A DNA stretch of 64,000 bases from contig NZ_JAHCLU010000001.1 of the NCBI RefSeq assembly GCF_018448785.1, forward strand, positions 124,001-188,000, read 5' to 3'. The notes beneath the pieces were generated by a model. The model was not told the DNA's origin. It worked only from the letters and a program-made list of their open reading frames with translations, and did no database searches. Positions 30,365-39,064 of this stretch are shown here, piece by piece; positions within the stretch are counted from its first letter, which is position 1; every line of letters starts with the position of its first letter. Source of the DNA: Halomonas jincaotanensis. Its GTDB lineage: Bacteria; Pseudomonadota; Gammaproteobacteria; Pseudomonadales; Halomonadaceae. The translations under genes and the position numbers were made by a program.

Positions 30365-31119
30365 TCCGACTGCCGCTGGCGTTGGCAGGGGGAGTCGGGC
30401 TGGCGTTGCTGTTGTTCTGGTTGCTGGCACTGCTCGTCGCGCCTCCGCAGGACAATATCGACGTGCTGGAAATGGCCATGCCGCTCGCCATGGTCGAGGC
30501 GCCGCAGTCCCAGGAGGCCACGCCCGAGCCACGCCCCGAGGCCGAGCCGCTTCCCGAACCGCCCGCGGAGCCGCCGCCGACTCCCGAGCCGTCCCCCTTG
30601 CCCGATAGTCAGCTGACACTGCCCGAGCCGGAGCTTGCCGACGTCGAACTCGATGAGCCGCTGCCACCATTGATCGAACAACCACCCGAGCCACAGCCCG
30701 AACCCGAGCCAGAACCGGTCCCCGAGCCGGAACCAGAAACAGAACCGGCGCCCGAGCCCGCCCCCGAGTCGACGGCAGACACAGCGGCCGCGCCGCCGGC
30801 AGGTGATATCGCCTCGAGCGATGGCGAAGCGACCGAGGCAAGTAATGTGCCGGTCGATGTGGGGCGGGAGACGCCGACGAGCCAGGTGCCGCCGGAATAC
30901 CCGTCGCGCGCCCAGCGCCGGGGCCTGGAAGGCTTCGTCGAGCTCGAGTTCGTCATCCGGCGCGACGGCCGCGTTGACCCCGAGTCGATCAGGGTCGTGA
31001 GCGCCAACCCCCGCAATATCTTCGACAAGGCAGCGCTGGCGGCGGTCAGGCAATGGCGCTTCGACACCGCCGAGCGCCTCCGCCAGGCCCGCCAGCGCCT
31101 GGAATTCCAGTTGAGATAA
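30361..31119 (+). CDS. tonB: TonB energy-transducing protein
   Basis: A 252-residue protein: one N-terminal membrane helix (about 5-27), a long Pro/Glu-rich periplasmic linker (45-140) and the C-terminal TonB fold (PPEYPSRAQRRGLEGFVELEF through AVRQWRFDTA, in pieces). It contacts TonB boxes of outer-membrane receptors such as the one at 18624. The linker is almost wholly Glu-Pro, with no Lys-Pro repeat, giving a very acidic arm. The TPR gene starts 4 bases later. Confidence 0.93.
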   Translation: MIRLPLALAGGVGLALLLFWLLALLVAPPQDNIDVLEMAMPLAMVEAPQSQEATPEPRPEAEPLPEPPAEPPPTPEPSPLPDSQLTLPEPELADVELDEPLPPLIEQPPEPQPEPEPEPVPEPEPETEPAPEPAPESTADTAAAPPAGDIASSDGEATEASNVPVDVGRETPTSQVPPEYPSRAQRRGLEGFVELEFVIRRDGRVDPESIRVVSANPRNIFDKAALAAVRQWRFDTAERLRQARQRLEFQLR

Positions 31120-31123
31120 TCCC

Positions 31124-32017
31124 ATGGTCATGACGTTTCGCACTTCACTCGCCACCTTCATGCTTGGCCTGCTGTTCCCCACGGTCGGGCTGGCCCAGCC
31201 GGCGCTGCCCGCGAGTTTCATCACCGACCTGGAGGCACTGCAGGCACGCCTGGAGAGCGGTGACATGGCCTTCGTGAGCGAGCGTGCCGCGACCCAGGCC
31301 GAGCGTCTGGCCGGTGGCAATCCAGCCGATCGCTGGGCGCGTGCCCTCTATCTGCAGCTGGCCGCTCGCGCCGCCGCCCGCGACGAAAGACCCGCCGAGG
31401 CCGCCGACCTGCTGGCCGATGCGCGCGCCGTCGAGGCCGCACCGGCGGAGTGGCGCCGACGTCGCCTGCAAGAAGAAATCGGCCTGCGCCAGACGGCAGG
31501 GCAGTGGGAGCGCGCCTTGAGCTTGCTGGAGGAGGGTCTCGATGCCAGCGCGGAGGCCGATATCTGGCGACGTGCCGCCTCGGTGGCGCAGCGTGCGGAT
31601 GAGGTCGGTCGAGCGTCGGCTATCTGGGATGCCGGCTGGCGCCTGGGAGTGCTGAAGGGGAGAGAGGATCTGTTGACGCTGATCCGACTTCACCTCGCGG
31701 GTGGCACGCCGGCCAGGGGCGCCGAGCGACTGGAAGAGGCCATCACCAGCGGCGAGCTTGCCGATGACCTGGCCAATCGCCGCCTGCTCGCGCAGGCATG
31801 GCAGGCCGCCCGTGACCGCAGCGCGGCACTCGAGGCGTGGCAGAGCCTGGCCCAGCGTAGCGACGACGGTCAGGACTGGCTACATCTCGGCCAGTTGGCA
31901 TTGGCCTGGGGCGAGTCGGAACTCGCCCAGCGAGCGTTGCAGGAAGCGAAGGCGCGCGGTGCCGAGCGCGCCGAAACGTTGTTAGCCTCGCTGGACGAGG
32001 GGACGCAGCGCGACTAG
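31124..32017 (+). CDS. secreted TPR-like protein ending the TonB operon
   Basis: A 297-residue Ala/Leu/Glu-rich protein with a signal peptide (cut near VGLAQPALP) and helical repeats of TPR type (for example the WQAARDRSAALEAWQSLAQRS and WLHLGQLALAWGESELAQ helices, one after another). TonB2-type operons often end in such a TPR gene; its function there is not defined. It may scaffold the periplasmic parts of the TonB machine. Its TAG stop shares the palindrome CTAG (32014-32017) with the stop of convergent xthA. Confidence 0.75.
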   Translation: MVMTFRTSLATFMLGLLFPTVGLAQPALPASFITDLEALQARLESGDMAFVSERAATQAERLAGGNPADRWARALYLQLAARAAARDERPAEAADLLADARAVEAAPAEWRRRRLQEEIGLRQTAGQWERALSLLEEGLDASAEADIWRRAASVAQRADEVGRASAIWDAGWRLGVLKGREDLLTLIRLHLAGGTPARGAERLEEAITSGELADDLANRRLLAQAWQAARDRSAALEAWQSLAQRSDDGQDWLHLGQLALAWGESELAQRALQEAKARGAERAETLLASLDEGTQRD

Positions 32018-32843
32018 ATCGCAAGCTCCGTCCATACGGGGGCATGATCCGAGGGCTTTTCCATGCCGCGCAGGTCGTAGTCGATCCCGGCGTCAACGAC
32101 ATGGCCTGCCAACGGGGCGCTGACCAGGATATGGTCGATGCGCAGGCCGCGCTTGGGGTCGCGCTCGAACCCCCGTGAACGATAGTCGAACCAGCTGAAA
32201 AGATCATCGCTCTCGGGATAACGCAGCCGATAGCTGTCGCTGAGCCCCCAGGCCTTGATGCCGTTCAGCCATTCGCGTTCCACCGGCTGGAAGCTCGTCT
32301 TGCCCTCGCGCAGCCAGCGCCGACGGTTGGCCTCGCCGATACCGATGTCGATGTCTTCGGGAGAGATATTGAAATCGCCCATGATCGCCAGGCGCTCGTC
32401 GGGCCGGTGCTTTTCATCCAGCAGCCGTTGCAGTTGAGCGTAGAAACGGCGCTTGTTGGGAAACTTGGTCGGGTGCTCGACGTTCTCGCCCTGAGGAAAG
32501 TAGCCGTTCCATACCGTCAACGGTTCGCCGTCTGCCATCGTCAGGCGCACACCGATCATCCGGCACTGGGCCTCTGCGTCATCGTCGGGCATGCCGTAAC
32601 AGACGGCCTCCGGCGCGTCGGGGCACAGCGAGGGATGACACAGCAGGGGACGCCGTAGTGTCCCTTCTGTCCAAGGAAATAGACGCGATAGCCCATCGCC
32701 TCCACGGCGGCGCGCGGAAATTCGCTGTCCTGGACCTTGGTTTCCTGAAGGCCGATCACCGCAGGGCAGTGCACGTCGATCAGCGCCTGCAGTTGATGCA
32801 GGCGGGCGCGGATACCGTTGATATTGAACGAGACGAGACGCAT
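32014..32843 (-). pseudogene. xthA: exodeoxyribonuclease III, frameshifted as written
   Basis: Exonuclease III repairs abasic sites and trims 3' ends. The N-terminal part ([15 protein letters not shown]...LQETKVQD...GQKGHYGV) is read from 32843; from LLCHPSLCP onward (GDFNISPEDIDIG, DYRSRGFERD, RIDHILVS, SDHAPVW) the homology moves to another frame. One base is missing near 32646-32650, where family members read GVALL; restoring it gives 276 residues. All catalytic motifs (Glu in LQETK, Asp/Asn in GDFN, terminal SDH) remain. A sequence error is quite possible because xthA loss is uncommon. The start overlaps the upstream small gene (TGATG). Confidence 0.9.
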
Positions 32844-33103
32844 CAGCGGTCGGACTCCTCGCCACGGGAGGGAGTGCTCCCGGATGCGTCCGGGTGGATG
32901 GGAATCGCCTGGCCCTCGGTGTCCTGACGGGCCAGCTTGCGAGCCGCCTGCAGCTTGCGCTGCTGGCGTTTCTTCTGGGTGAAGCGGCGCGACGACGTCA
33001 CCTGGTCGGGATTCTCGTGGCGCCATTTCTTGAAATCCTTGCGCTTGCCGGTGCGGATTGTCACCTTGTCGGCCAGCGAACGGGTCTTCTTGCGGCGTGT
33101 CAT
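32843..33103 (-). CDS. small basic protein of unknown function, coupled to xthA
   Basis: An 86-residue protein, strongly basic in its first 60 residues ([46 protein letters not shown]) and acidic/Ser-rich at the end. No domain is recognised. Its stop overlaps the xthA start as TGATG, so the pair is probably co-translated. A ribosome site (GGAGT) precedes the ATG. The charge suggests nucleic-acid or ribosome binding, but this is only a guess from composition. Confidence 0.6.
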   Translation of the reverse strand: MTRRKKTRSLADKVTIRTGKRKDFKKWRHENPDQVTSSRRFTQKKRQQRKLQAARKLARQDTEGQAIPIHPDASGSTPSRGEESDR

Positions 33104-33274
33104 GACGCATGACTCCTTGCGTGTCTGGCGCGCATTCTAGCAGCCGGGCCCCCTGCTTCGACAGTTATCCCTCATGACGACACGGTGTCAGGGGCGCCCT
33201 TGACTGGATTGGCTGGTACAATGGCGGTTTATGCCAGACATCCTATCCACTGAAACGGACTAGACAGCAAGCCT

Positions 33275-34558
33275 ATGAGCGAGTCGGAACAGACCACCGC
33301 ACCGGCCCAGACCCAGGACCGCAAACCCAAACGACGTCGTCGCAAACCGCGCCGTCGCCAGTCCTCCGGCTGGGATCTTCGCCAGTTTCAGGTACCTGCC
33401 GTGGCAGGCAAGTGGCGCTTCCATGACTTCGATCTGCCGCTGCCGTTGATGCGGGCCATCCACGCCCTGGGATTCGAATATTGCACGCCGATCCAGGCCG
33501 AGGCACTGATTCACACCCTGCTGGGTGGCGATGTGGTCGGCAAGGCCCAGACCGGTACCGGCAAGACGGCCGCGTTCCTGATCTCGATTCTCGCCTACTT
33601 CCTTGAGGAGGAAGCGCCAAATGCCCAGAAGCCGGGTGCGCCGCGTGCATTGATCGTGGCGCCGACCCGGGAACTGGCGCTGCAGATCGAGAAGGACGCC
33701 AAGGCGCTGGCGCGTTTCACCTCATTGAACGTCGCCAGCGTAGTCGGCGGCATGGACTACCAGAAGCAGCGCGACAACCTGGGCAAGAATCTCGACATTC
33801 TGGTGGCGACGCCGGGTCGGCTGCTCGACTTCCACGAGAAGCGCGATATCGACCTGACCCAGGTCGAGGTGCTGGTCCTCGACGAGGCCGATCGCATGCT
33901 GTCCATGGGCTTCATCCCCGACGTCAAGCGCATTATCCGTCACACGCCGAAGAAGGAAGAGCGCCAGACCTTCCTGTTCTCGGCGACCTTCACCGAGGAT
34001 ATCCTCGAGCTGGCGAGCCAGTGGACCCACAACCCGGCGCATGTCGAGATCGAGGTCACGGTCGAGAATGCCGCCGATATCGATCAGCGCGTCTACCTGG
34101 TCGGCGATGAAGATAAGCAGCGACTGCTGGTCAACCTCCTCAAGCAGGAAAGCTTCGATCGCGTGATGGTCTTCGGCAATCGCCGTGACCTGGTGCGCAA
34201 GCTCGACGATCTGCTCAGGAAAGCCGGCGTCAGTGTCGCCATGCTGTCCGGCGACGTTCCGCAGAGCCAGCGCATCAAGACGCTGGAAAGCTTCCGCGAG
34301 GGCGAGATCCAGGTCTTGGTAGCCACCGACGTGGCCGGGCGCGGCATTCATATCGAGGATGTCAGCCATGTCGTCAACTACACCCTCCCCGAAGATCCGG
34401 AAGATTACGTGCATCGTATCGGCCGCACGGGGCGTGCGGGCGCCAAGGGCGTGTCGATCAGCTTCGTCGGCGAGGAAGATGCTTTCTCCTTGCCGGAAAT
34501 CGAGCGCTACATCAACGACAAGCTGCCCTGCGAGCATCCACCGGAAGGCTTGCTCTGA
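33275..34558 (+). CDS. rhlB: DEAD-box ATP-dependent RNA helicase RhlB-like
   Basis: A 427-residue DEAD-box helicase: Q motif (TPIQAEAL), Walker [15 protein letters not shown] at [12 protein letters not shown] in FLFSATFTE, motif [16 protein letters not shown] and motif [13 protein letters not shown] basic N-terminal extension ([14 protein letters not shown]) resembles that of Pseudomonas RhlB. RhlB unwinds RNA for the degradosome in enterics; here degradosome membership is an inference. dinG begins 6 bases after the stop. Confidence 0.9.
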   Translation: MSESEQTTAPAQTQDRKPKRRRRKPRRRQSSGWDLRQFQVPAVAGKWRFHDFDLPLPLMRAIHALGFEYCTPIQAEALIHTLLGGDVVGKAQTGTGKTAAFLISILAYFLEEEAPNAQKPGAPRALIVAPTRELALQIEKDAKALARFTSLNVASVVGGMDYQKQRDNLGKNLDILVATPGRLLDFHEKRDIDLTQVEVLVLDEADRMLSMGFIPDVKRIIRHTPKKEERQTFLFSATFTEDILELASQWTHNPAHVEIEVTVENAADIDQRVYLVGDEDKQRLLVNLLKQESFDRVMVFGNRRDLVRKLDDLLRKAGVSVAMLSGDVPQSQRIKTLESFREGEIQVLVATDVAGRGIHIEDVSHVVNYTLPEDPEDYVHRIGRTGRAGAKGVSISFVGEEDAFSLPEIERYINDKLPCEHPPEGLL

Positions 34559-34564
34559 CGGCCC

Positions 34565-36745
34565 ATGCTTGACGAGTCGCTGAGGGGCGAGATCCAGACG
34601 GCCTATCGCCAGGTACTCGAGGGTCTCGAGCTGACGCCGCGCTACGGGCAGCGGCTGATGATCGCCGAAATCGCTCGCACTCTCGCTGGCATCGAGGCCG
34701 ACGACGCCGGGCGGCGCACCAGCGACGAGCATGTCTGCGTGCTCGAGGCCGGCACCGGCACTGGCAAGACCCTGGCCTACCTGCTGGCTGCCTTGCCGGT
34801 GGCCAAGGCGCGCGGCAAGCGCTTAGTGATTGCCACCGCCACCGTGGCCCTGCAGGAGCAGGTGCTGCATCAGGACCTGCCTTCCCTGAAGGTGCACAGC
34901 GGGCTCGACTTCGACTATGCCCTGGCAAAGGGCCGCGGGCGCTATGTCTGCGTGGCACGCCTCGACCAGGCCATGGACGGCGGTGAGGAGAACCCCACCC
35001 TGTCGCTCTTCGAGCAGTCCTTGGCCAGCGGCGGCGACGACTTCCAGGCGCTGGTGCATTCGCTCGGCGAGGCCTATGGCAACGGCCGCTGGGAGGGCGA
35101 TCGCGACAGCTGGCCCGATGCCATCGAGGACAGTCACTGGCGCCGCCTTACCGTCGATCACCGCCAGTGCACCAATCGCCGCTGCGGCCACTTCGGGGCC
35201 TGTGCCTTCTTCCGCTCGCGCCGCCACCTCGACAGCGCCGATGTAATCGTCGCCAACCATGACCTGGTGCTGGCCGATCTCGCCCTGGGCGGCGGGGTGG
35301 TGCTGCCATCCCCCGGCGACTGCATCTACGTCTTCGATGAAGGCCATCATCTGCCCGAGAAGGCGCTGCAGCACTTCACGCACCGCTTTGCCGTGGGCGG
35401 GGCGCTGCGCTGGCTGCGCACGCTCAAGAAATCGCTGACCGAGCTCAATACCGCCCTCGCGGTGCAGCCGACCCTGGCGCGCCTGCTGGCCGGCCTGCCG
35501 CAGGCCATCGATGCGCTCGAGCCAAGGCTTTCCGAAGCTTTTGCCATGGGCCACCAGTTGGCCGGTCGTCCCGACGGCCTCGTCGATGACGAGGCAAGTC
35601 GCCACCAGCGCTTCGAGATGGGGCGCATCCCCGAGCCGCTGCGGGCGCTTTCCGAAGCGCTGGTCACCATCGTCGCCGAGCTGTCGCACACCTTGGAGAG
35701 CATGGCCGATATCATGCGCGAGAGTCTGGACCCGGATAAGCACACCGGACTGCCGCGTGAGCAGGCCGAGGTCTGGCTGCCATTGGTCGCCCTGCTGCAC
35801 GGCAGGGCGGTGGAGGCGCACGCGTTGTGGCGTGCCTACACCGAGGTGGACGACCCGCAAGAGCCGCCGCGCGCCCGCTGGCTGACCCTCGAGCGGTTCG
35901 GCAGCGAGCCGGAGCTGACCTTCTCGGCGAGCCCTGTCTCGGCGGCGCATACCCTGGCCAAGACCCTCTGGGGTAGTTGCTATGGCGCGGTGATCACCTC
36001 GGCAACGCTGACCGCGCTGGGGCGCTTCGAACGGCTGCAGGAGCGCGCGGGGCTGGCCAATCGCTATCGCTATCAGCGACTGCCGAGTCCCTTCGATTAC
36101 TCCCGGGCGGTATTGAGCGTGCCGCGCGAAGCCGCCGACCCTGCCGATCGCGAGGGGCATGAGCGCGCCATCGTGACCTTCGTGGAGGATCTCGGAGAGC
36201 GCGAGGCGGTACTCATGCTGTTCTCGTCGCGTGCCCAGCTGCGAGGGGTGGAGAAGGCGCTCACCCCGTCGTGGCGCGAGCGGGTACTGGCACAGGATCG
36301 CCTGCCCAAGCGCGAGCTGATCACGCGCCACCGCGCACGCGTCGATGCCGGTGAAGGCAGCATCATCTTCGGCCTGGCGAGCTTTGCCGAGGGTATCGAC
36401 CTGCCCGGCGAGTATTTGACCCACGTGGTGATCACCCGGCTGCCGTTTTCGGTTCCCGACGACCCGGTGGGGGCGACACTTGCCGAGTGGATCGAGAGCC
36501 GGGGCGGCAACCCGTTCATGCGGATCAGTGTCCCGGATGCCTCGATCAAACTGGTGCAGGCCTGTGGCCGGCTGATCCGCAAGGAAACCGATACGGGGCG
36601 TATCACGCTGCTCGACCGCCGAGTGCTGACGCGTCGCTACGGCCGGGCACTGCTCGATGCGCTACCGCCCTTCGTGCGGGAGATCGATGGGGTGCGGCAG
36701 GACGTCCAGGAATCCCGCCATGCGATAGATAGAAAGCACCAATAG
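34565..36745 (+). CDS. dinG: ATP-dependent DNA helicase DinG
   Basis: SF2 5'-3' helicase of the XPD type, 726 residues, acting on stalled forks and R-loops. Seen are Walker A EAGTGTGKTLAYL, the four Fe-S cysteines (one in RGRYVCVARL, then C-x4-C-x5-C in CTNRRCGHFGAC), the Walker B DEGHH, and the C-terminal QACGRLIRKETDTGR motif. It has the size of E. coli DinG (716). It follows rhlB closely and ends before a strong hairpin. Confidence 0.94.
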   Translation: MLDESLRGEIQTAYRQVLEGLELTPRYGQRLMIAEIARTLAGIEADDAGRRTSDEHVCVLEAGTGTGKTLAYLLAALPVAKARGKRLVIATATVALQEQVLHQDLPSLKVHSGLDFDYALAKGRGRYVCVARLDQAMDGGEENPTLSLFEQSLASGGDDFQALVHSLGEAYGNGRWEGDRDSWPDAIEDSHWRRLTVDHRQCTNRRCGHFGACAFFRSRRHLDSADVIVANHDLVLADLALGGGVVLPSPGDCIYVFDEGHHLPEKALQHFTHRFAVGGALRWLRTLKKSLTELNTALAVQPTLARLLAGLPQAIDALEPRLSEAFAMGHQLAGRPDGLVDDEASRHQRFEMGRIPEPLRALSEALVTIVAELSHTLESMADIMRESLDPDKHTGLPREQAEVWLPLVALLHGRAVEAHALWRAYTEVDDPQEPPRARWLTLERFGSEPELTFSASPVSAAHTLAKTLWGSCYGAVITSATLTALGRFERLQERAGLANRYRYQRLPSPFDYSRAVLSVPREAADPADREGHERAIVTFVEDLGEREAVLMLFSSRAQLRGVEKALTPSWRERVLAQDRLPKRELITRHRARVDAGEGSIIFGLASFAEGIDLPGEYLTHVVITRLPFSVPDDPVGATLAEWIESRGGNPFMRISVPDASIKLVQACGRLIRKETDTGRITLLDRRVLTRRYGRALLDALPPFVREIDGVRQDVQESRHAIDRKHQ

Positions 36746-36795
36746 ACAGGGCTCAGGGATTGAGCCAACAACATGATCCAATGGTATGAACCCTA

Positions 36796-36823
36796 ACAAG
36801 ACCCGCCGTCAGGCGGGTCTTGT
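36796..36823. terminator. bidirectional terminator, dinG / DAHP synthase
   Basis: ACAAGACCCGCC, loop GTCA, GGCGGGTCTTGT: a perfect 12-bp stem between convergent genes. The T-rich flank is short on the plus strand (TCGTTATC), but the stem is strong in both directions. Confidence 0.8.
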
Positions 36824-36876
36824 CGTTATCCCTCAGGGATCTCGCGATAGAGCGGGCTCGAGGGACGGTCATTGGT

Positions 36877-37953
36877 TCAGGCCGCCGCACGCTTCACCAA
36901 CACGGGAGCCAACTTGGCATTCATCTCCCTGAACGCTTGCTCGGTGCTTTCCCAGTCGATGCAGGCATCGGTAATCGAGACGCCATACTTGAGTTGGCTA
37001 CGATCTTCAGGGATCTTTTGATTGCCCCAGCCGATATTCGACTCGACCATTAGTCCGATGATGGAGCGATTACCGTCGAGAATCTGGTTGGTGATGTTCT
37101 CCAGTACCAACGGCTGCAGTGCTGCGTCCTTGTTGGAGTTGGCATGCGAGCAGTCGATCATGATATTGGGTGTGATGCCCGCTTTCTTGAGTTCCTGCTC
37201 GGCAAGCGCCACGCTGACGCTATCGTAGTTGGGTTTGCCACTGCCGCCACGCAGAACCACGTGGCCATAGGCGTTGCCACGTGTGCGGATGATGGCGACC
37301 TGGCCGGTTTGGTTGATGCCGAGGAAATTATGCGGATGAGCCACTGACTGCAGGGCATTGACCGCGACATCGAGGCTGCCGTCGGTGCCGTTCTTGAAAC
37401 CGACTGGGCAGGAAAGGCCCGAGGCCATCTCGCGGTGGGTCTGGGACTCGGTGGTGCGGGCACCGATCGCCGACCAGCTGATGCAATCCTGCAGATACTG
37501 TGGGGAGATGGGGTCCAGGGCCTCGGTCGCCAGCGGCAGGCCAATTTCCGCCAGTTCCACCAGTAGACGGCGGGCAATGTGCAAGCCTTCCTCGATCTCG
37601 AAGGAGTCATTGATGTGAGGATCGTTGATCAACCCTTTCCAGCCGACCGTGGTGCGGGGTTTCTCGAAGTAGACGCGCATGACGATGTAAAGACTATCCT
37701 GGACGTCGTCGGCCAGGCGGCGCAAGCGGCGTGCGTAGTCCAGCGCCGCGTCGACATCATGGATGGAGCAGGGGCCGACCACCATCAGCAGGCGCGGATC
37801 ACGCCCATCGAGAATTCGCTGTATCGTCTCGCGTCCTTCGATCACAGTGCGTTCAGCCGACGCAGTGAGCGGGACGGCTTGCTTCAGGTCTTCGGGGCTG
37901 ATCAGAACGTCCTGTGCGAGAACGTTGAGATTGTTGACTTGCTGCTCGGACAT
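36877..37953 (-). CDS. 3-deoxy-7-phosphoheptulonate synthase (class I DAHP synthase)
   Basis: First step of the shikimate pathway: phosphoenolpyruvate plus erythrose-4-phosphate give DAHP. The 358-residue AroF/G/H-type enzyme has GPCSIHD, YFEKPRTTVGWKGL, SAIGARTTESQ, GFKNGTDG, DCSHANS and the closing SITDACIDWEST motifs. Which aromatic amino acid inhibits it cannot be told safely from sequence. The start at 37953 (MSEQQVNNLNV) follows AGGT; an upstream in-frame Met at 38028 has no support. Confidence 0.93.
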   Translation of the reverse strand: MSEQQVNNLNVLAQDVLISPEDLKQAVPLTASAERTVIEGRETIQRILDGRDPRLLMVVGPCSIHDVDAALDYARRLRRLADDVQDSLYIVMRVYFEKPRTTVGWKGLINDPHINDSFEIEEGLHIARRLLVELAEIGLPLATEALDPISPQYLQDCISWSAIGARTTESQTHREMASGLSCPVGFKNGTDGSLDVAVNALQSVAHPHNFLGINQTGQVAIIRTRGNAYGHVVLRGGSGKPNYDSVSVALAEQELKKAGITPNIMIDCSHANSNKDAALQPLVLENITNQILDGNRSIIGLMVESNIGWGNQKIPEDRSQLKYGVSITDACIDWESTEQAFREMNAKLAPVLVKRAAA

Positions 37954-38262
37954 TGTGCTACCTGTGTAGTATCTGCGCGGATGGCGAATGTGAGTCAATG
38001 CGCCTACTATCACCCGCGGCAACGGCAAAAATCAATCATCAGGAACTCGCCCCAGCCCTCAGTGGTCCGAGCGCGGTCATCACCGTGAGGCGGTTGGCTT
38101 GATGGAATCGTGAGAAACGGGAACACTTGGAGTATTTCAGGCTCCAGCCTTCGACTATCAGCTGCCCCAGGGCCTCAGGTTGACACTATGTATCTTTCAT
38201 TGGTCCGGTCGCGACGACAGCGCGAGACATGCTTTTCCCACCGATTGCCAGGGAGGGAGTGA
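37954..38262. other. divergent gap, DAHP synthase / rpoE
   Basis: These 309 bases carry the promoters of both genes. A good sigma-E-type promoter (38042-38070) points towards rpoE. A second GGAAC at 38119-38123 lacks a matching -10. I see no gene and no long inverted repeat. Confidence 0.5.
38042..38070 (+). promoter_or_regulatory. candidate sigma-E/AlgU promoter for rpoE
   Basis: GGAACTC at 38042-38048 and TCCGA at 38066-38070, 17 bases apart, against the consensus GGAACTT-N16/17-TCTGA. Autoregulation of this sigma factor is known in E. coli and Pseudomonas. The rpoE ATG is 193 bases downstream. Confidence 0.55.
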
Positions 38263-38868
38263 ATGGGCAACAGGGAGACCGACCAACAACTCGTTGAGCG
38301 TGCTCAGCAGGGCGATAACCGTGCGTTCGATCTGCTGGTAAGAAAATATCAGCACAAGATACTGGGTCTGATCAGTCGCTACATCCACGATCATGCCGAA
38401 GTTCAGGATGTTGCCCAGGAGGCATTCATCAAGGCCTATCGGGCGCTGGGCAAGTTTCGCTCCGAAAGCGCCTTCTATACATGGATGTATCGTATCGCCA
38501 TCAATACGGCCAAGAACCACTTGGTGTCGAAGGGACGGCGACCCCCGGGTAGTGATCTCGATATCGTTGATGCCGAGATCCTCGATCACAGTGGCCGCCT
38601 TGCCGATACCGAGACACCCGAGGCGGCGATTGCTCGCGATCAGCTCGAGTCGGCAGTTTATGAAGCCATCGCAAACCTACCCGATGACTTGCGAACCGCC
38701 ATTACCCTGCGTGAGCTTGATGGACTTTCCTACGAAGACATTGCCAACATCATGCAGTGCCCGGTTGGCACCGTACGCTCGCGGATCTTTCGTGCCCGGG
38801 AGGCGGTCGATCAACACATTCAGCCCTTGGTAACCACGGCGCGTAATCGTGAACCGGTCCCCGAATGA
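38263..38868 (+). CDS. rpoE: extracytoplasmic-stress sigma factor RpoE/AlgU
   Basis: ECF sigma factor of 201 residues with region 2 (DVAQEAFIKAYRALGKFR, FYTWMYRIAINTAKN) and region 4 (LPDDLRTAITLRELDGLSYEDIA, VGTVRSRIFRAREAV) intact. It directs RNA polymerase to envelope-stress promoters and is held inactive by RseA. The ATG follows GGGAGGGAG. The following genes rseA, rseB and mucD encode its regulators and target protease, the same order as algU-mucA-mucB-mucD in Pseudomonas, where mucC lies between. Confidence 0.96.
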   Translation: MGNRETDQQLVERAQQGDNRAFDLLVRKYQHKILGLISRYIHDHAEVQDVAQEAFIKAYRALGKFRSESAFYTWMYRIAINTAKNHLVSKGRRPPGSDLDIVDAEILDHSGRLADTETPEAAIARDQLESAVYEAIANLPDDLRTAITLRELDGLSYEDIANIMQCPVGTVRSRIFRAREAVDQHIQPLVTTARNREPVPE

Positions 38869-39027
38869 GGAAAGCGTCGATGGAAAGTGCAAGGTTTTTG
38901 ATGAACGGCTGAACTGTCAGGCCTGCTCGACGTCAGAAGGGGTAATCGATCTGCCGAGGTGGATCGGAACGTATCGACAATCACGAAGTGTTGCGGTGAA
39001 TGTTGGTTTTCCAGGTTGTCAATGGCT

Positions 39028-39046
39028 ACAAGGCGGGGCGCCTTGT
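39028..39046 (+). promoter_or_regulatory. hairpin just upstream of rseA
   Basis: ACAAGGCG, loop GGG, CGCCTTGT: a perfect 8-bp stem ending a few bases before the rseA ribosome site (GAGGTG). It lies in the 196-base gap between rpoE and rseA, which are usually nearly adjacent. It could tune anti-sigma translation or be a weak terminator; no T run follows. Confidence 0.4.
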
Positions 39047-39064
39047 GAATGCGAGGTGTTAAGA

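Noticed and set aside
29302..31320. Very long open frame on the minus strand opposite exbB, exbD and tonB
   Set aside because: It is the mirror of the high-GC codon bias and Glu-Pro repeats of the real genes; it has no homology, no ribosome site and crosses several operon genes.
34823..36424. Long minus-strand open frame opposite dinG
   Set aside because: Shadow of a well-supported DinG gene; composition is typical of antisense frames in GC-rich DNA.
38849..39064. N-terminal extension of RseA from the frame open since the end of rpoE
   Set aside because: The extension has no similarity to RseA/MucA and begins inside rpoE; the ATG at 39065 matches the family start.
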